From Andreesenia angusta (lineage in GTDB: Bacteria > Bacillota > Clostridia > Tissierellales > Gottschalkiaceae), in assembly GCF_001855385.1 (NCBI RefSeq), contig NZ_MKIE01000002.1:310001-374000 (forward strand): a DNA stretch of 64,000 bases, written 5' to 3'. Under the pieces are notes generated by a model, which saw only the letters and a list, made by a program, of their open reading frames with translations, had not been told where the DNA came from and did not search any database. Below, in pieces: positions 1 through 7,978 of the stretch. Each line of letters opens with the position of its first letter. Position 1 is the stretch's first letter. A program made the position numbers and the translations under genes.

Positions 1-417
1 TCCCGGCTCTGTGTGTACAACTTCAAGCTCTACAAAGTTAGGGGGCTGAACGTCGAATGCATCTCCTTTGAAGAATCTTATAACTGCCGAGTCGTTCTCC
101 TTCAGATACTTTATAGCTTCTTCCACTTTAGAGTAGTCTAGTGGTATCTGGTCATAAGTCTCGTTGTCCATAAAGTAGTAAAGCTCTCCGTCTGAATATA
201 AGTACTGCATCTCTTTAGTCTCTATATGAGCCTTAGGATATTTGTCGTTTGGATTGAAAGTGTTCTCTCTTGTAGTCCCTGTCTTTATGTTCTTTATCTT
301 TGTTCTGACGAAAGCCGCTCCCTTTCCTGGCTTAACGTGTTGGAAGTCTATTATCTGATAAACTTCTCCATCCATTTCAAATGTAATTCCCTTTTTAAAA
401 TCACCTGCTGAAATCAT
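1..417 (-). CDS. efp: Elongation factor P (3' end outside window)
   Basis: Translation from the ATG at 417 gives an EF-P N-terminus (KOW-like domain I, then OB domain II). EF-P binds between the P and E sites of the ribosome and relieves stalling at polyproline. The tip loop [10 protein letters not shown] carries the lysine (about residue 32) that Bacillus modifies with 5-aminopentanol, so this is the Bacillus-type rather than the E. coli beta-lysyl type. About 139 codons are visible and the C-terminus runs off the left edge. An AGGAAGCAG ribosome site precedes the start. The gene follows the pseudopilin operon after 89 bp and may have its own promoter there. Confidence 0.95.
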   Translation of the reverse strand, partial: MISAGDFKKGITFEMDGEVYQIIDFQHVKPGKGAAFVRTKIKNIKTGTTRENTFNPNDKYPKAHIETKEMQYLYSDGELYYFMDNETYDQIPLDYSKVEEAIKYLKENDSAVIRFFKGDAFDVQPPNFVELEVVHTEPG

Positions 418-447
418 TCTGCTTCCTCCTATTTCTTCGTTTATCTT

Positions 448-470
448 TAGAAAAAGTTCTGTGAATATGA
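448..470 (-). promoter_or_regulatory. Possible efp promoter (extended -10)
   Basis: In the 89-bp gap before efp the minus strand carries TGTGGTATCAT, an extended -10 (TGn plus TATCAT). No convincing -35 is visible. Weak prediction. Confidence 0.3.
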
Positions 471-506
471 TACCACAGTTTAGAGGCTTTGGACAGAAAA
501 ATTATC

Positions 507-998
507 TTAAATGGGCTTGCTTGGACTCGCTGTGACTCGCACTCTGTTCGAAACTGGAACTATAGTTATATAGAGACTCTCTTTTTTCTTTCTGTCTAAG
601 ATCTTTATAGTCATATCTTCTTTCTTAAGCTTTAAATCCCCGTTCTTCTGAAAACTCATATTCGCAGGCACTCTTGCAAACTCTACACTTTCAGGGTATT
701 TGACCTCTTTCTCAACCTCTATGTTCTCTTGTCTATTTCTGAGCACAGTGTAGCCGTCTCTTTCAAATGTGATCGAGTATGAGTTCGGACTGTAGTGAGT
801 CATGGCCATGCAGGACTCCAAGTCTCCAGCCAACGATTCCGTAGAGCGCAGAAGCTCCTGTCTAGTGGGAGCGATCAAGGCCGACCCAACCATCCCCAGT
901 ATCCCCATTATGGCCAGCACTATGGCCAGTTCAAGCAGAGTATAGCCTCTACTGCTGTTTGACGCTTTTCTGGTTTTTAAAGTAGATGGTCTTTTCAA
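507..998 (-). CDS. GspH/FimT-like minor pseudopilin
   Basis: The N-terminus has a basic leader ending in Gly, then YTLLELAIVLAIMGILG: the prepilin peptidase site, Glu at +5 and a hydrophobic helix. The short beta-rich C-terminal part fits a GspH/FimT-type subunit. I prefer the TTG at 998, 8 nt after GGAGG; the alternative GTG at 1007 lies inside that ribosome site. The gene overlaps the upstream pseudopilin gene by 50 bp, so translation is probably coupled. Last of four genes that together resemble the H, J, K and I minor pseudopilins, which start and cap a type II secretion or type IV pilus fibre. The exact subunit identity is inferred from size and order. Confidence 0.75.
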   Translation of the reverse strand: MKRPSTLKTRKASNSSRGYTLLELAIVLAIMGILGMVGSALIAPTRQELLRSTESLAGDLESCMAMTHYSPNSYSITFERDGYTVLRNRQENIEVEKEVKYPESVEFARVPANMSFQKNGDLKLKKEDMTIKILDRKKKESLYITIVPVSNRVRVTASPSKPI

Positions 999-1515
999 AT
1001 TCCGCACCTCCAGTCTTAGATGTGTTCTCGAATGTAAACCTGAGTCCTGAAGCTTCTCTGAAATTACATCCCTCTGGCAGTGGTTCTAAGTACAGATTGT
1101 CTATACCACTTCCGCACTCCATCTTTCCCGAAACACTCTCAGATCCCTTTTCATACCTCATAACTCTCCTGCCATCTCGGTTTGGAGCACTCATGTAGAT
1201 CGAAAATCTCTCTTTATTCTCTTCCAAACTCGCCATAATCATATAGAGCTCCACTTTGCAGCTCCTGTCTGTCACATCTTCGTATACAGCTGTGCCCCCT
1301 AACTTGCCTTTTACAACTTCCACCCCGGATTTACTCTCTAGATTCCGCTCTAGAAACAACATCACGCTTCTGTAGTGGCTACCCGAGTTCACAAGCTCTC
1401 TCGTCTCTCTGCTAAACCCGAGTCCAAAGCCTAGAAAGCCCGATATCATCAAAGTCACTATGCACAGTATCGCCATAGAGATTACAAGCTCCAAGAGTGT
1501 ATAACCTTTCTCCAT
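949..1515 (-). CDS. GspJ/PilW-like minor pseudopilin
   Basis: 188 aa. The start MEKGYTLLELVISMAILCIVTLM is a class III prepilin signal: a very short leader, cleavage after Gly, Glu at +5 and one transmembrane helix. The length matches GspJ/PilW. ATG at 1515 with GGAGG upstream. It sits 12 bp after the PilX/GspK-like gene and overlaps the GspH-like gene. In type II secretion the I, J and K subunits form the tip complex; gene order here (I-like, K-like, J-like, H-like) suggests a comparable tip. No pilB, pilC or prepilin peptidase gene is in the window. Confidence 0.7.
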   Translation of the reverse strand: MEKGYTLLELVISMAILCIVTLMISGFLGFGLGFSRETRELVNSGSHYRSVMLFLERNLESKSGVEVVKGKLGGTAVYEDVTDRSCKVELYMIMASLEENKERFSIYMSAPNRDGRRVMRYEKGSESVSGKMECGSGIDNLYLEPLPEGCNFREASGLRFTFENTSKTGGAEFEKTIYFKNQKSVKQQ

Positions 1516-1527
1516 TTCCGCAGCCTC

Positions 1528-2172
1528 CTAAACGCTTTTCTTTTGGACTCTCACTTTTCCCGCAGCCGCATTTCCGCTTGCAGCCTCCCTGTACAGCGGG
1601 TACTCCAGCACTATGCAGACAGGCGACCCTAAGTGCCCGACCTCGTCTTTTTCATCTTTCAGATTATACTTCACTTCATAGGCTCTGCTGTACCTGGACT
1701 CAGATACATCTTCCAGGCTATTTTCTTTCCTTGTGACCTCCGCCGATAGGTGTTTGCTTTTTAACCTGTAGCTGTACTCTCTCTCAAACGGCTCTACAAA
1801 CCCCTCTATATAGGCTATGTCTCTAGACTTTGCTCCCCCAGGCACGCTTATATTCCTGGACATGTAGTACTCAATTCTCTGCATATATACAGCCTCCAAA
1901 TCCTCCGCCGACATAGACTCTCGCCCAGCCAAAGCCTCCACGTACCTCAAGGACTCCTCTATGGACTTTTCCATCAAAGCATATCCTATTAGCTTAACCT
2001 GCTCTTCTAGATCCTCTAGCTCCAGCTTTTTCTCTAAAAAACTGCATTCCTCTGAAGATATAGTGGCGTACTCATAGGCCTTTGTCCCTGCAAACAAGAG
2101 CAGTTCAAGCACCAACAGTATTGATACAACCCAGAACACAGATACAGAGCCTCTTTCGCATTCAATCTTCAA
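1528..2172 (-). CDS. PilX/GspK-like pilus-associated protein
   Basis: 214 aa. One N-terminal transmembrane helix (about residues 10-28) after the short basic leader MKIECERGSVS, followed by a charged soluble domain. It lacks the usual Glu at +5, as GspK and some PilX proteins do, so it may be the fibre-capping subunit. Start is TTG at 2172 with GGAGGA upstream; it overlaps the preceding gene by 11 bp. The position between I-like and J-like subunits supports the K/X role. There is no decisive sequence motif, so function rests on context. Confidence 0.55.
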   Translation of the reverse strand: MKIECERGSVSVFWVVSILLVLELLLFAGTKAYEYATISSEECSFLEKKLELEDLEEQVKLIGYALMEKSIEESLRYVEALAGRESMSAEDLEAVYMQRIEYYMSRNISVPGGAKSRDIAYIEGFVEPFEREYSYRLKSKHLSAEVTRKENSLEDVSESRYSRAYEVKYNLKDEKDEVGHLGSPVCIVLEYPLYREAASGNAAAGKVRVQKKSV

Positions 2173-2575
2173 CTGAATCCTCCTCCACTCTAGTCAAGCC
2201 GTACTCTCCTATCAAGTCCTCGCCTTCATATACCTCCACATAGACGTTCAGCTTTTCGTGAGGCAGTTCCACCCCGTCGCTTCTGCCTTTCGCCTCTCTG
2301 GCCTCCTTGAATTCAAGGTCGTACTCGGCCCAAGCTCTGACTTTCATCCCCTCCGCATGACTTTCTACTCCCTGAAGCAACTCCTCTGTGCTCTTGCGCT
2401 TTACCGTCTCTATCAGTTCGTATGATCTGTTGGCGACCTTCCTGCTGCGTGAAGCTTCCGTCCTAACTCTAGAGATGCTGGATATGTGAGAGTATCCCGG
2501 AACCATAAGCACTATCGAAACAGCCAGGAGTATTACGACCTCTAGAAGCGTAAAGCCGCTGTTGCTCTTTCTCAT
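2162..2575 (-). CDS. GspI/PilV-like minor pseudopilin
   Basis: 137 aa. MRKSNSGFTLLEVVILLAVSIVLMV is a textbook prepilin signal: basic leader, G|F cleavage, Glu at +5, hydrophobic helix. The short C-terminal domain matches GspI/PilV. ATG at 2575 with GGAGGTGG upstream. First gene of the four-gene operon, about 22 bp downstream of the T-run of the aroE terminator, so there is no space for a separate promoter after that terminator. Confidence 0.75.
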   Translation of the reverse strand: MRKSNSGFTLLEVVILLAVSIVLMVPGYSHISSISRVRTEASRSRKVANRSYELIETVKRKSTEELLQGVESHAEGMKVRAWAEYDLEFKEAREAKGRSDGVELPHEKLNVYVEVYEGEDLIGEYGLTRVEEDSVED

Positions 2576-2587
2576 TTAAACCACCTC

Positions 2588-2623
2588 CAAAAAAACAAAG
2601 AGACGACCTTTTTAGTCGTCTCT
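2588..2623 (-). terminator. Terminator between aroE and the pseudopilin operon
   Basis: Stem AGAGACGAC / GTCGTCTCT (9 bp, 7-nt loop), followed on the minus strand by a T-rich run. It ends the aroE transcript. Because the pseudopilin genes start at once after it, it may also act as an attenuator for them. Confidence 0.85.
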
Positions 2624-2664
2624 GAAAACTGCCCTTAAGCTATATATTCTGGATTCTCTGTGTT

Positions 2665-3495
2665 TTACCTTTTTTTAAATTCCTCTAGCACTTTTTCTTT
2701 TTCAATATCTCTTTCTGTCCATATCTCTTCGCTCAGCAGAGCCTGGTTTATAAGCATACCAAGTCCCTCTACAATTTTAAGCCCTCTGGCCTCGGCCCTA
2801 GCCAAAAACTCAGTCCTGAGCGGCTTGTAGACTATGTCTGCAACTATGCAGTGTTCCGAGAGCAGCTCTACGTCAAAAGGAACTCTCGATACATCTGGGT
2901 GCATCCCAACTGAAGTGCAGTTTATAGCCAGGTCGTAGTTTTTTGGGTCGGAGAGCTTGTACACCGCCGACACGCCCTGTATCTTGGAGGATATCTCCTC
3001 TGCAAGTGCTTTCGACTTCTCCTCAGTCCTGTTGAATACGCATATTTCAGATACGCCTTCAAGCCCGAGTGAAATGGCTATGGCTCTAGAAGCCCCTCCG
3101 GCTCCTAGCATAAGTACACGTTTGCCCTTCAGCTCTACTCCGCTCGACCTTAGAAGCTCCACAAAGCCTCTTCCGTCTGTGTTGTAGCCCTTGAGCTTTC
3201 CGTCTACGTTTTTCACAGTGTTCACAGCGCCTAGCAGCTCCGCTTCCTCATCTAGCTCGTCAAGGTATTTTAGGATCTCCACTTTATGCGGTATCGTCAC
3301 GTTTATCCCTTTTATCCCAAGAGCCCTTACTCCGCCTAAAGCCTCCCCTAAGTCCTGGGGCTTTACTCTTAGCGCTAAATAGGCTCCGTCTATTCCGTTC
3401 AACTTGAAACTCAAATTGTGTATCTCCGGAGACAAGCTCTTTTCCACCGGGTCTCCTATAAGGCAGTACAGCCCTGTGTTTGAATCTATTTTCAA
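2665..3495 (-). CDS. aroE: Shikimate dehydrogenase
   Basis: 276 aa, the normal family length. It reduces 3-dehydroshikimate to shikimate with NADPH. The substrate-binding part has SLSP (20-23) and NVTIPHK, whose Lys (about 71) is catalytic; NTDG (105-108) supplies the catalytic Asp. The Rossmann half begins with GAGGAS (131-136), and the FNRT that follows suits NADPH binding. It overlaps the upstream ArAE-like gene by 4 bp. A strong terminator follows. Confidence 0.96.
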   Translation of the reverse strand: MKIDSNTGLYCLIGDPVEKSLSPEIHNLSFKLNGIDGAYLALRVKPQDLGEALGGVRALGIKGINVTIPHKVEILKYLDELDEEAELLGAVNTVKNVDGKLKGYNTDGRGFVELLRSSGVELKGKRVLMLGAGGASRAIAISLGLEGVSEICVFNRTEEKSKALAEEISSKIQGVSAVYKLSDPKNYDLAINCTSVGMHPDVSRVPFDVELLSEHCIVADIVYKPLRTEFLARAEARGLKIVEGLGMLINQALLSEEIWTERDIEKEKVLEEFKKR

Positions 3496-4016
3496 CTAGA
3501 CCCCTCCTCTTTTTCTGGCAATTGCTTCAATGGAAAAAAGTACCTGTTCACAAGCAAGCTTATGACTATTCCCACAGTGGTATCCACTATTCTGTTAAAG
3601 GCATAGGCATAGGGTGCCACTGAGTCTGAATTTTTGAAGTTCATCAGTATCAGAAGGTAGACCACACAGGCAAGCGAAACAGATCCCTTCTCGTTTATAA
3701 GGTTGCAGAGGTATATCACCACAACTATCCCAAAAGAAGCTATAAACTCAAATGAAATTCCGGATCCTGTATTGGCAATTATCTTTAAGAAAAATGCGCC
3801 TATAACGCCTCCTACCAGAGTCCCTACAAGCCTATCTCTAGATATTTCAAATGAGTTTTGAAAAGTGTCTTTCGTACATATTACAGCCGCTATACAGGCA
3901 TAGATAGGATAGTCTCTTCCTATAAGCCTGAACACAAGAAAGGAAAGCAAGACGGCTATAGACGTCTTTATATTTCTAAGTCCAACTCCTGGTATTTCCG
4001 TATTCTTGATCTTCAT
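3492..4016 (-). CDS. ArAE/FUSC-like membrane protein
   Basis: About 174 aa from ATG 4016 (a TTG lies at 4025; neither has a clear ribosome site). Four or more hydrophobic segments. The region with AAVICTKDTF and RDRLVGTLVGGVIGA resembles the N-terminal membrane half of the aromatic acid exporter / fusaric acid resistance group. The large soluble C-terminal domain of longer members is absent. The substrate is unknown. It overlaps aroE by 4 bp; a link to aromatic metabolites is tempting but unproven. Confidence 0.65.
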   Translation of the reverse strand: MKIKNTEIPGVGLRNIKTSIAVLLSFLVFRLIGRDYPIYACIAAVICTKDTFQNSFEISRDRLVGTLVGGVIGAFFLKIIANTGSGISFEFIASFGIVVVIYLCNLINEKGSVSLACVVYLLILMNFKNSDSVAPYAYAFNRIVDTTVGIVISLLVNRYFFPLKQLPEKEEGSS

Positions 4017-4053
4017 AGTATGCAAGCTAAATAGTCCGCTAGCTCTTCCCCCT

Positions 4054-5001
4054 TTAGTCTTTATTGACTTTGTAAAGCTGTCTATTGTCTAGAGTCCACA
4101 CTCTGCTTGTAAACTCCCCTTCCTTCACTTCCGAAAGCGCCTTCTGCATATCGTATATTCTGGCATCTATTATATCTAGATAGTGCAGCAGCTCTCCCTC
4201 CGGTATCATAGGATACCTTGGGCTCCCATGCTCCGGATAGTAGTGATGCGAGAGTATCATATGCTGTATTACAAGAGAAATCTCTCCGTCTATCCCATTT
4301 TCTCTGGCGACTCTGTCTATCTCTTTTATACCCTGAATTATATGGCCTAAAAGCTTTCCTTCTTTTGTATAGTCGCTTACGATTCCAAGCTCGTTCGCTT
4401 CCATCTCCTCTATCTTGGCAAGGTCGTGTAGTATCACCCCAGCATATACAAGGTCAGAGTTCATCCCGTCGTATACTTCAAGCAGCTTCGCTCCAGCTCT
4501 CAGCATTCTGAGCATATGGTAGAGTAGCCCGCTTCTTATGGCGTGGTGGTTGCCCTTAGCTGCCGGATAGTACATCAGCTTGTCCTTCTTTTCAAGAAGT
4601 ATAGTCTCTACTAGCTTCTTTATGTCCTCGGAGCTCATGGCTTCCGTATACTCCATTATCTCGGAATACATCTTGATCGCCTCTATCGGAGCAGACTGCA
4701 CGTAGTCCTCTATCTTCACGTCGTCCGACTCCACGACTTTTCTGGCCTTGAATATCTTCATCTGCTTTACATCTTTCCAGGAGATGACTTCTCCACGCAC
4801 TTTCACAAAGTCGCCCTCTGATATGTCCTCGCCCTTTTCAATTTCCCATATCTTAGCATTTATGATCCCCGTGTCGTCTAGGAGGTCTAAATCATAGTAC
4901 TCCCTGCCTGAAGCCGCCGTCTTTTTTTCAAAGCTCTTTATAACGAAAAATCCGTCTATCCTGTCTTCAACCTCTAGTTCGCTTATCTTCTTGACTTCCA
5001 T
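4054..5001 (-). CDS. yhaM: 3'-5' exoribonuclease, YhaM family
   Basis: 315 aa, typical for YhaM. The N-terminal OB-fold (about 15-90) binds nucleic acid. A metal-dependent HD domain follows, with NHHAIRSGLLYH (151-162) and LHDLAKIEEM (191-200) carrying the HD pair. The family trims RNA 3' ends in Firmicutes and works with RNase J, encoded at 7979 in this window. ATG at 5001 with an AGAGGGGGC ribosome site. Confidence 0.88.
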   Translation of the reverse strand: MEVKKISELEVEDRIDGFFVIKSFEKKTAASGREYYDLDLLDDTGIINAKIWEIEKGEDISEGDFVKVRGEVISWKDVKQMKIFKARKVVESDDVKIEDYVQSAPIEAIKMYSEIMEYTEAMSSEDIKKLVETILLEKKDKLMYYPAAKGNHHAIRSGLLYHMLRMLRAGAKLLEVYDGMNSDLVYAGVILHDLAKIEEMEANELGIVSDYTKEGKLLGHIIQGIKEIDRVARENGIDGEISLVIQHMILSHHYYPEHGSPRYPMIPEGELLHYLDIIDARIYDMQKALSEVKEGEFTSRVWTLDNRQLYKVNKD

Positions 5002-5012
5002 GGCTGCCCCCT

Positions 5013-6236
5013 CTAAGCTTTTTTCCTCATTATATAACCCTCTTTTACAGGGTAGTCTACTCTTATCTTCACAAGCTCTTTAGCTCTAGGCGCCACGTCC
5101 ATAGGCTCCATATTCTTGTTCCAAAGCTCTTCTATAGTCTGGGTGTGAAACTCCGCCTCAGGCCCGAAGAACTCCACTTCGTCCCCTACAAAGAATCTGT
5201 TTCGCTGCTCTACTGTGGCTATCTTGTTTTCCTCGTTATAGTCCAGCACAAGCCCCATAAACTCGTAAGTCCTTATATATGAAGTCGAAGCGTAGAGCTG
5301 GTCCTCCTCGTCAGGCTTGTCGTAGTAGAACCCTGTCGTAAAGTCCCTGTAGCTGGACTTCTTTATCTCGTCTAGGTAGTAGTCGTTCGGCTCGTAGTTC
5401 TCAGGGTCCTTTAGATACTCGTCTATTGCAAGCCTGTACGACCTTATGACTGTGGCCACGTAGTAAGGGCTCTTCATTCTGCCCTCTATCTTAAAGCTGT
5501 AGACTCCTGCTTCCACTAGGTCTTTTATATGGTTTACCATGCAGAGGTCCTTGGAGTTGAATATATATGTTCCCCTGTCGCCTTCCTCTATAGGGTAGTA
5601 CTCTCCTGGCCTCTTCTCCTCCACCAAGCTGTACTTCCACCTGCAAGACTGAGCGCACTCTCCTCTGTTCGCGTCCCTATGCGTCATGTAGTTGCTGAGG
5701 AGACATCTTCCCGAATAGGATATACACATCGCTCCATGCACAAAGGCTTCAATTTCCAGGTCTTCCGGCGTGTTGTCCTTTATGCCCTTTATCTCTGCAA
5801 GACTCAGCTCTCTGGCCACTACAACTCTGCTGACACCTTGGTCATACCAGAACTTAGCAGTCAGGTGGTTTGTGGTGTTGGCCTGCGTGCTCAAGTGTAT
5901 CTCCATATCAGGCACAGTGCTCTTGACTATCCCAAATACTCCAGGGTCCGAGACTATCACTGCATCCACCTCTGCGTCTTGAAGCTTTAGTAGGTACTCT
6001 TCAAGCCCGTTTAGATCGTCGTTGTGGGGAATTATGTTGAGTGTCACATATACTTTCTTGTCTCTTTCGTGCGCATACACCACTCCCGCTTTTATCTCCT
6101 CTATGTCGAAGTTCTTGGCAAAAGCTCTAAGCCCGAACTCCTCTCCGCCAAGGTATACTGCATCGGCGCCGTACTGTATCGCCATCTTCAATTTTTCCAA
6201 GTCGCCAGCTGGCGCTAGTAATTCTGGTTTTCTCAT
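5013..6236 (-). CDS. trhP: U32 family tRNA hydroxylation protein (TrhP2/YrrO-like)
   Basis: 407 aa. Begins RKPELLAPAGDLEKLK and carries the U32 signature with HGAMC, GRC, GEC and SC; Cys 171, 178, 194 and 198 would bind an iron-sulfur cluster. Although called a collagenase-like peptidase, the family makes 5-hydroxyuridine at tRNA position 34 from prephenate. The neighbour trmR methylates that product, and the order mltG-trmR-U32 matches Bacillus yrrLMNO, except that only one U32 gene is present. ATG at 6236 with AGGAGG. Confidence 0.88.
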   Translation of the reverse strand: MRKPELLAPAGDLEKLKMAIQYGADAVYLGGEEFGLRAFAKNFDIEEIKAGVVYAHERDKKVYVTLNIIPHNDDLNGLEEYLLKLQDAEVDAVIVSDPGVFGIVKSTVPDMEIHLSTQANTTNHLTAKFWYDQGVSRVVVARELSLAEIKGIKDNTPEDLEIEAFVHGAMCISYSGRCLLSNYMTHRDANRGECAQSCRWKYSLVEEKRPGEYYPIEEGDRGTYIFNSKDLCMVNHIKDLVEAGVYSFKIEGRMKSPYYVATVIRSYRLAIDEYLKDPENYEPNDYYLDEIKKSSYRDFTTGFYYDKPDEEDQLYASTSYIRTYEFMGLVLDYNEENKIATVEQRNRFFVGDEVEFFGPEAEFHTQTIEELWNKNMEPMDVAPRAKELVKIRVDYPVKEGYIMRKKA

Positions 6237-6239
6237 TTC

Positions 6240-6884
6240 TTACCTCCTGTTATATGATATGGCCACTCCGTCTCCTATCGGAATTATGCTCGTTTCAAAT
6301 CTCTCATCTTCCGATATATGCTCGAGGTAGCTCCTCATTCTCTTCACTATCGTCTTCTTTCGTCTCACAACCAAGTCGTCACTCGCTATCATGCCTTTAA
6401 AGAGCACGTTGTCCGCCACTATTATGCCTTCAGGCTTGAGATTTCTGAGTATATACTCTAGAAAATCCTGATACCTGCCTTTGGCCCCATCCAAGAAGAC
6501 CATGTCTATCTCTTCGTCAAACTCTGCAAGTATCTCCTCTGCTTCGCCTTCTCTTATCTCTATCATGTCTGAAAAGCCTTTTCTCTCTATATTGCTCTTG
6601 GCCTGGTCTATCATCTCTTGATTTCTCTCTATAGTTATTATCTTCCCGCCTTCCGGCATAACCCCTGCCATCACCATAGCCGAGTACCCGATGGCAGTTC
6701 CGACTTCTAGAATCGCCTTCGGCTTTTTTATCTGCACAAGCACTTTCAGCAGCTGCTTTACTTCAGGGTGGATTATAGGCACATTGTTTTTCTCTCCATA
6801 CTCCCTTATATCAGTCAAGTGCTCGTCTTCTTTTACGAGCATTCTTATATAGTCCTCTATATACGATTTATTTATGTTTCCCAA
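6240..6884 (-). CDS. trmR: tRNA 5-hydroxyuridine methyltransferase (TrmR/YrrM-like)
   Basis: 214 aa class I SAM methyltransferase of the O-methyltransferase family 3 type. The SAM loop LEVGTAIGYSA lies at about 57-67, the acidic residue after TIERN at about 80-85, and MVFLDGAKG near 129-137. In Bacillus this enzyme converts ho5U34 to mo5U34. The directly adjacent U32 gene supplies the substrate, which supports this over a generic catechol-type methyltransferase. TTG start at 6884, 8 nt after GGAG. Confidence 0.85.
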   Translation of the reverse strand: MGNINKSYIEDYIRMLVKEDEHLTDIREYGEKNNVPIIHPEVKQLLKVLVQIKKPKAILEVGTAIGYSAMVMAGVMPEGGKIITIERNQEMIDQAKSNIERKGFSDMIEIREGEAEEILAEFDEEIDMVFLDGAKGRYQDFLEYILRNLKPEGIIVADNVLFKGMIASDDLVVRRKKTIVKRMRSYLEHISEDERFETSIIPIGDGVAISYNRR

Positions 6885-6898
6885 GCTGACATCTCCTC

Positions 6899-7924
6899 TT
6901 AGTTTTGATTTTTGTTTTGAGCCTTCAAATGCTCCTCATATGTCATGGAGAAAGTATGCGATCCATCTCCCTTTGCCACAAAGAAGAGGTAGTCCACTTT
7001 CTCAGGGTCTAGCGCCGCTTCTATGGAGGCTTTCCCCGGGGAAGCTATAGGAGCTGGCGGAAGTCCTGCATGTATATACGTGTTGTATGGAGATTCTATC
7101 GCTATGTCGTCATAGGAGAGGTTGGGTTTTCTCTCCTCCAGTATATACTGAACTGTAGCGCAGGACTGCAGGTTCATCTGCTCTCTTATCCTGTTGTGAA
7201 AGACTGCCGAAATAGTCTTTCTCTCGCTCTCTACCTGTGCCTCCCTCTCCACTATAGAAGCAAGAGTTATGGCCTCATTTGTGTCAAGCCCAAGCAACTC
7301 GGCCTTGGCTTCAAGCTCTTTCGTGTAGACGCTTCCGAATTCGTCGAGCATCATCTTCACTATTGCCTCTTCCTTGTTCTCTTCCTGCTCACTCACCTGA
7401 TAAGTGCTAGGGTAGAGATAACCCTCTAGCCCCATGCCAGCAGGAACAGAGTCCAGAAAACTGTAGCTCTCCTTGTATGCAGAAGCGTCTCTTGTAAGAG
7501 ATACAAACTTCTCTCTGTCCACCAGGCCTTTCTCGCTTAAAAGGTCTGCTATCTGCCTGACTTCGTACCCTTCAGGAACGGTGAAAGTCTCTACTCCAAT
7601 GTCCATTCCACCCTCGGTGAGGCTTGAAAGGATTTCCTCTAGGCTCATGCTCTTGCTCAGGCTGTATACTCCAGCCTTGAAGCCCGAATCTTTGCCCTCG
7701 ACTCTAGATACAAGCCTGAAGACCTTCTCGTCGCTTATAAGTCCCTTCTCCGAGAGAAGCGACGCAATCTGAGGCGTGGCATACCCGCTTGGTATCTCTA
7801 CTTCTACAACTTTGTCAGAGCTTGGATCTACAGGCCCCTTGGCCTGAGACACATACCCCTTAAATCCAAAGTACCCAGCCGCCAAAGCTCCTGCAACTAT
7901 AAAAACCACCACTGTTTTCTTCAT
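6899..7924 (-). CDS. mltG: Endolytic murein transglycosylase MltG
   Basis: 341 aa from ATG 7924, which has GGGGG close upstream; the longer reading frame to 7972 would cross the rnj terminator and is rejected. An N-terminal membrane anchor (VVVFIVAGALAAGYFG) is followed by LysM-like repeats (IASLLSEKGLI, IADLLSEKGLV) and the YceG catalytic domain, with ASIVEREAQ holding the catalytic Glu. MltG cuts nascent glycan strands at the membrane and sets their length. Confidence 0.93.
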   Translation of the reverse strand: MKKTVVVFIVAGALAAGYFGFKGYVSQAKGPVDPSSDKVVEVEIPSGYATPQIASLLSEKGLISDEKVFRLVSRVEGKDSGFKAGVYSLSKSMSLEEILSSLTEGGMDIGVETFTVPEGYEVRQIADLLSEKGLVDREKFVSLTRDASAYKESYSFLDSVPAGMGLEGYLYPSTYQVSEQEENKEEAIVKMMLDEFGSVYTKELEAKAELLGLDTNEAITLASIVEREAQVESERKTISAVFHNRIREQMNLQSCATVQYILEERKPNLSYDDIAIESPYNTYIHAGLPPAPIASPGKASIEAALDPEKVDYLFFVAKGDGSHTFSMTYEEHLKAQNKNQN

Positions 7925-7945
7925 GATTTCCCCCCTAGGTAAATT

Positions 7946-7975
7946 TGAAAAAGAGTGCCCGAAATCAGGCACTCT
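7946..7975 (-). terminator. Terminator after rnj
   Basis: Stem AGAGTGCC / GGCACTCT with an 8-nt loop, then TTTTTC on the minus strand, lying 4 bp after the rnj stop and before mltG. Confidence 0.85.
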
Positions 7976-7978
7976 CTG

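Noticed and set aside
5529..5990. 153-codon plus-strand open frame
   Set aside because: Antisense to the U32 gene, no ribosome site and no domain.
7925..7972. Longer N-terminus for MltG
   Set aside because: It would begin inside the rnj terminator and lacks a ribosome site; ATG 7924 has one.
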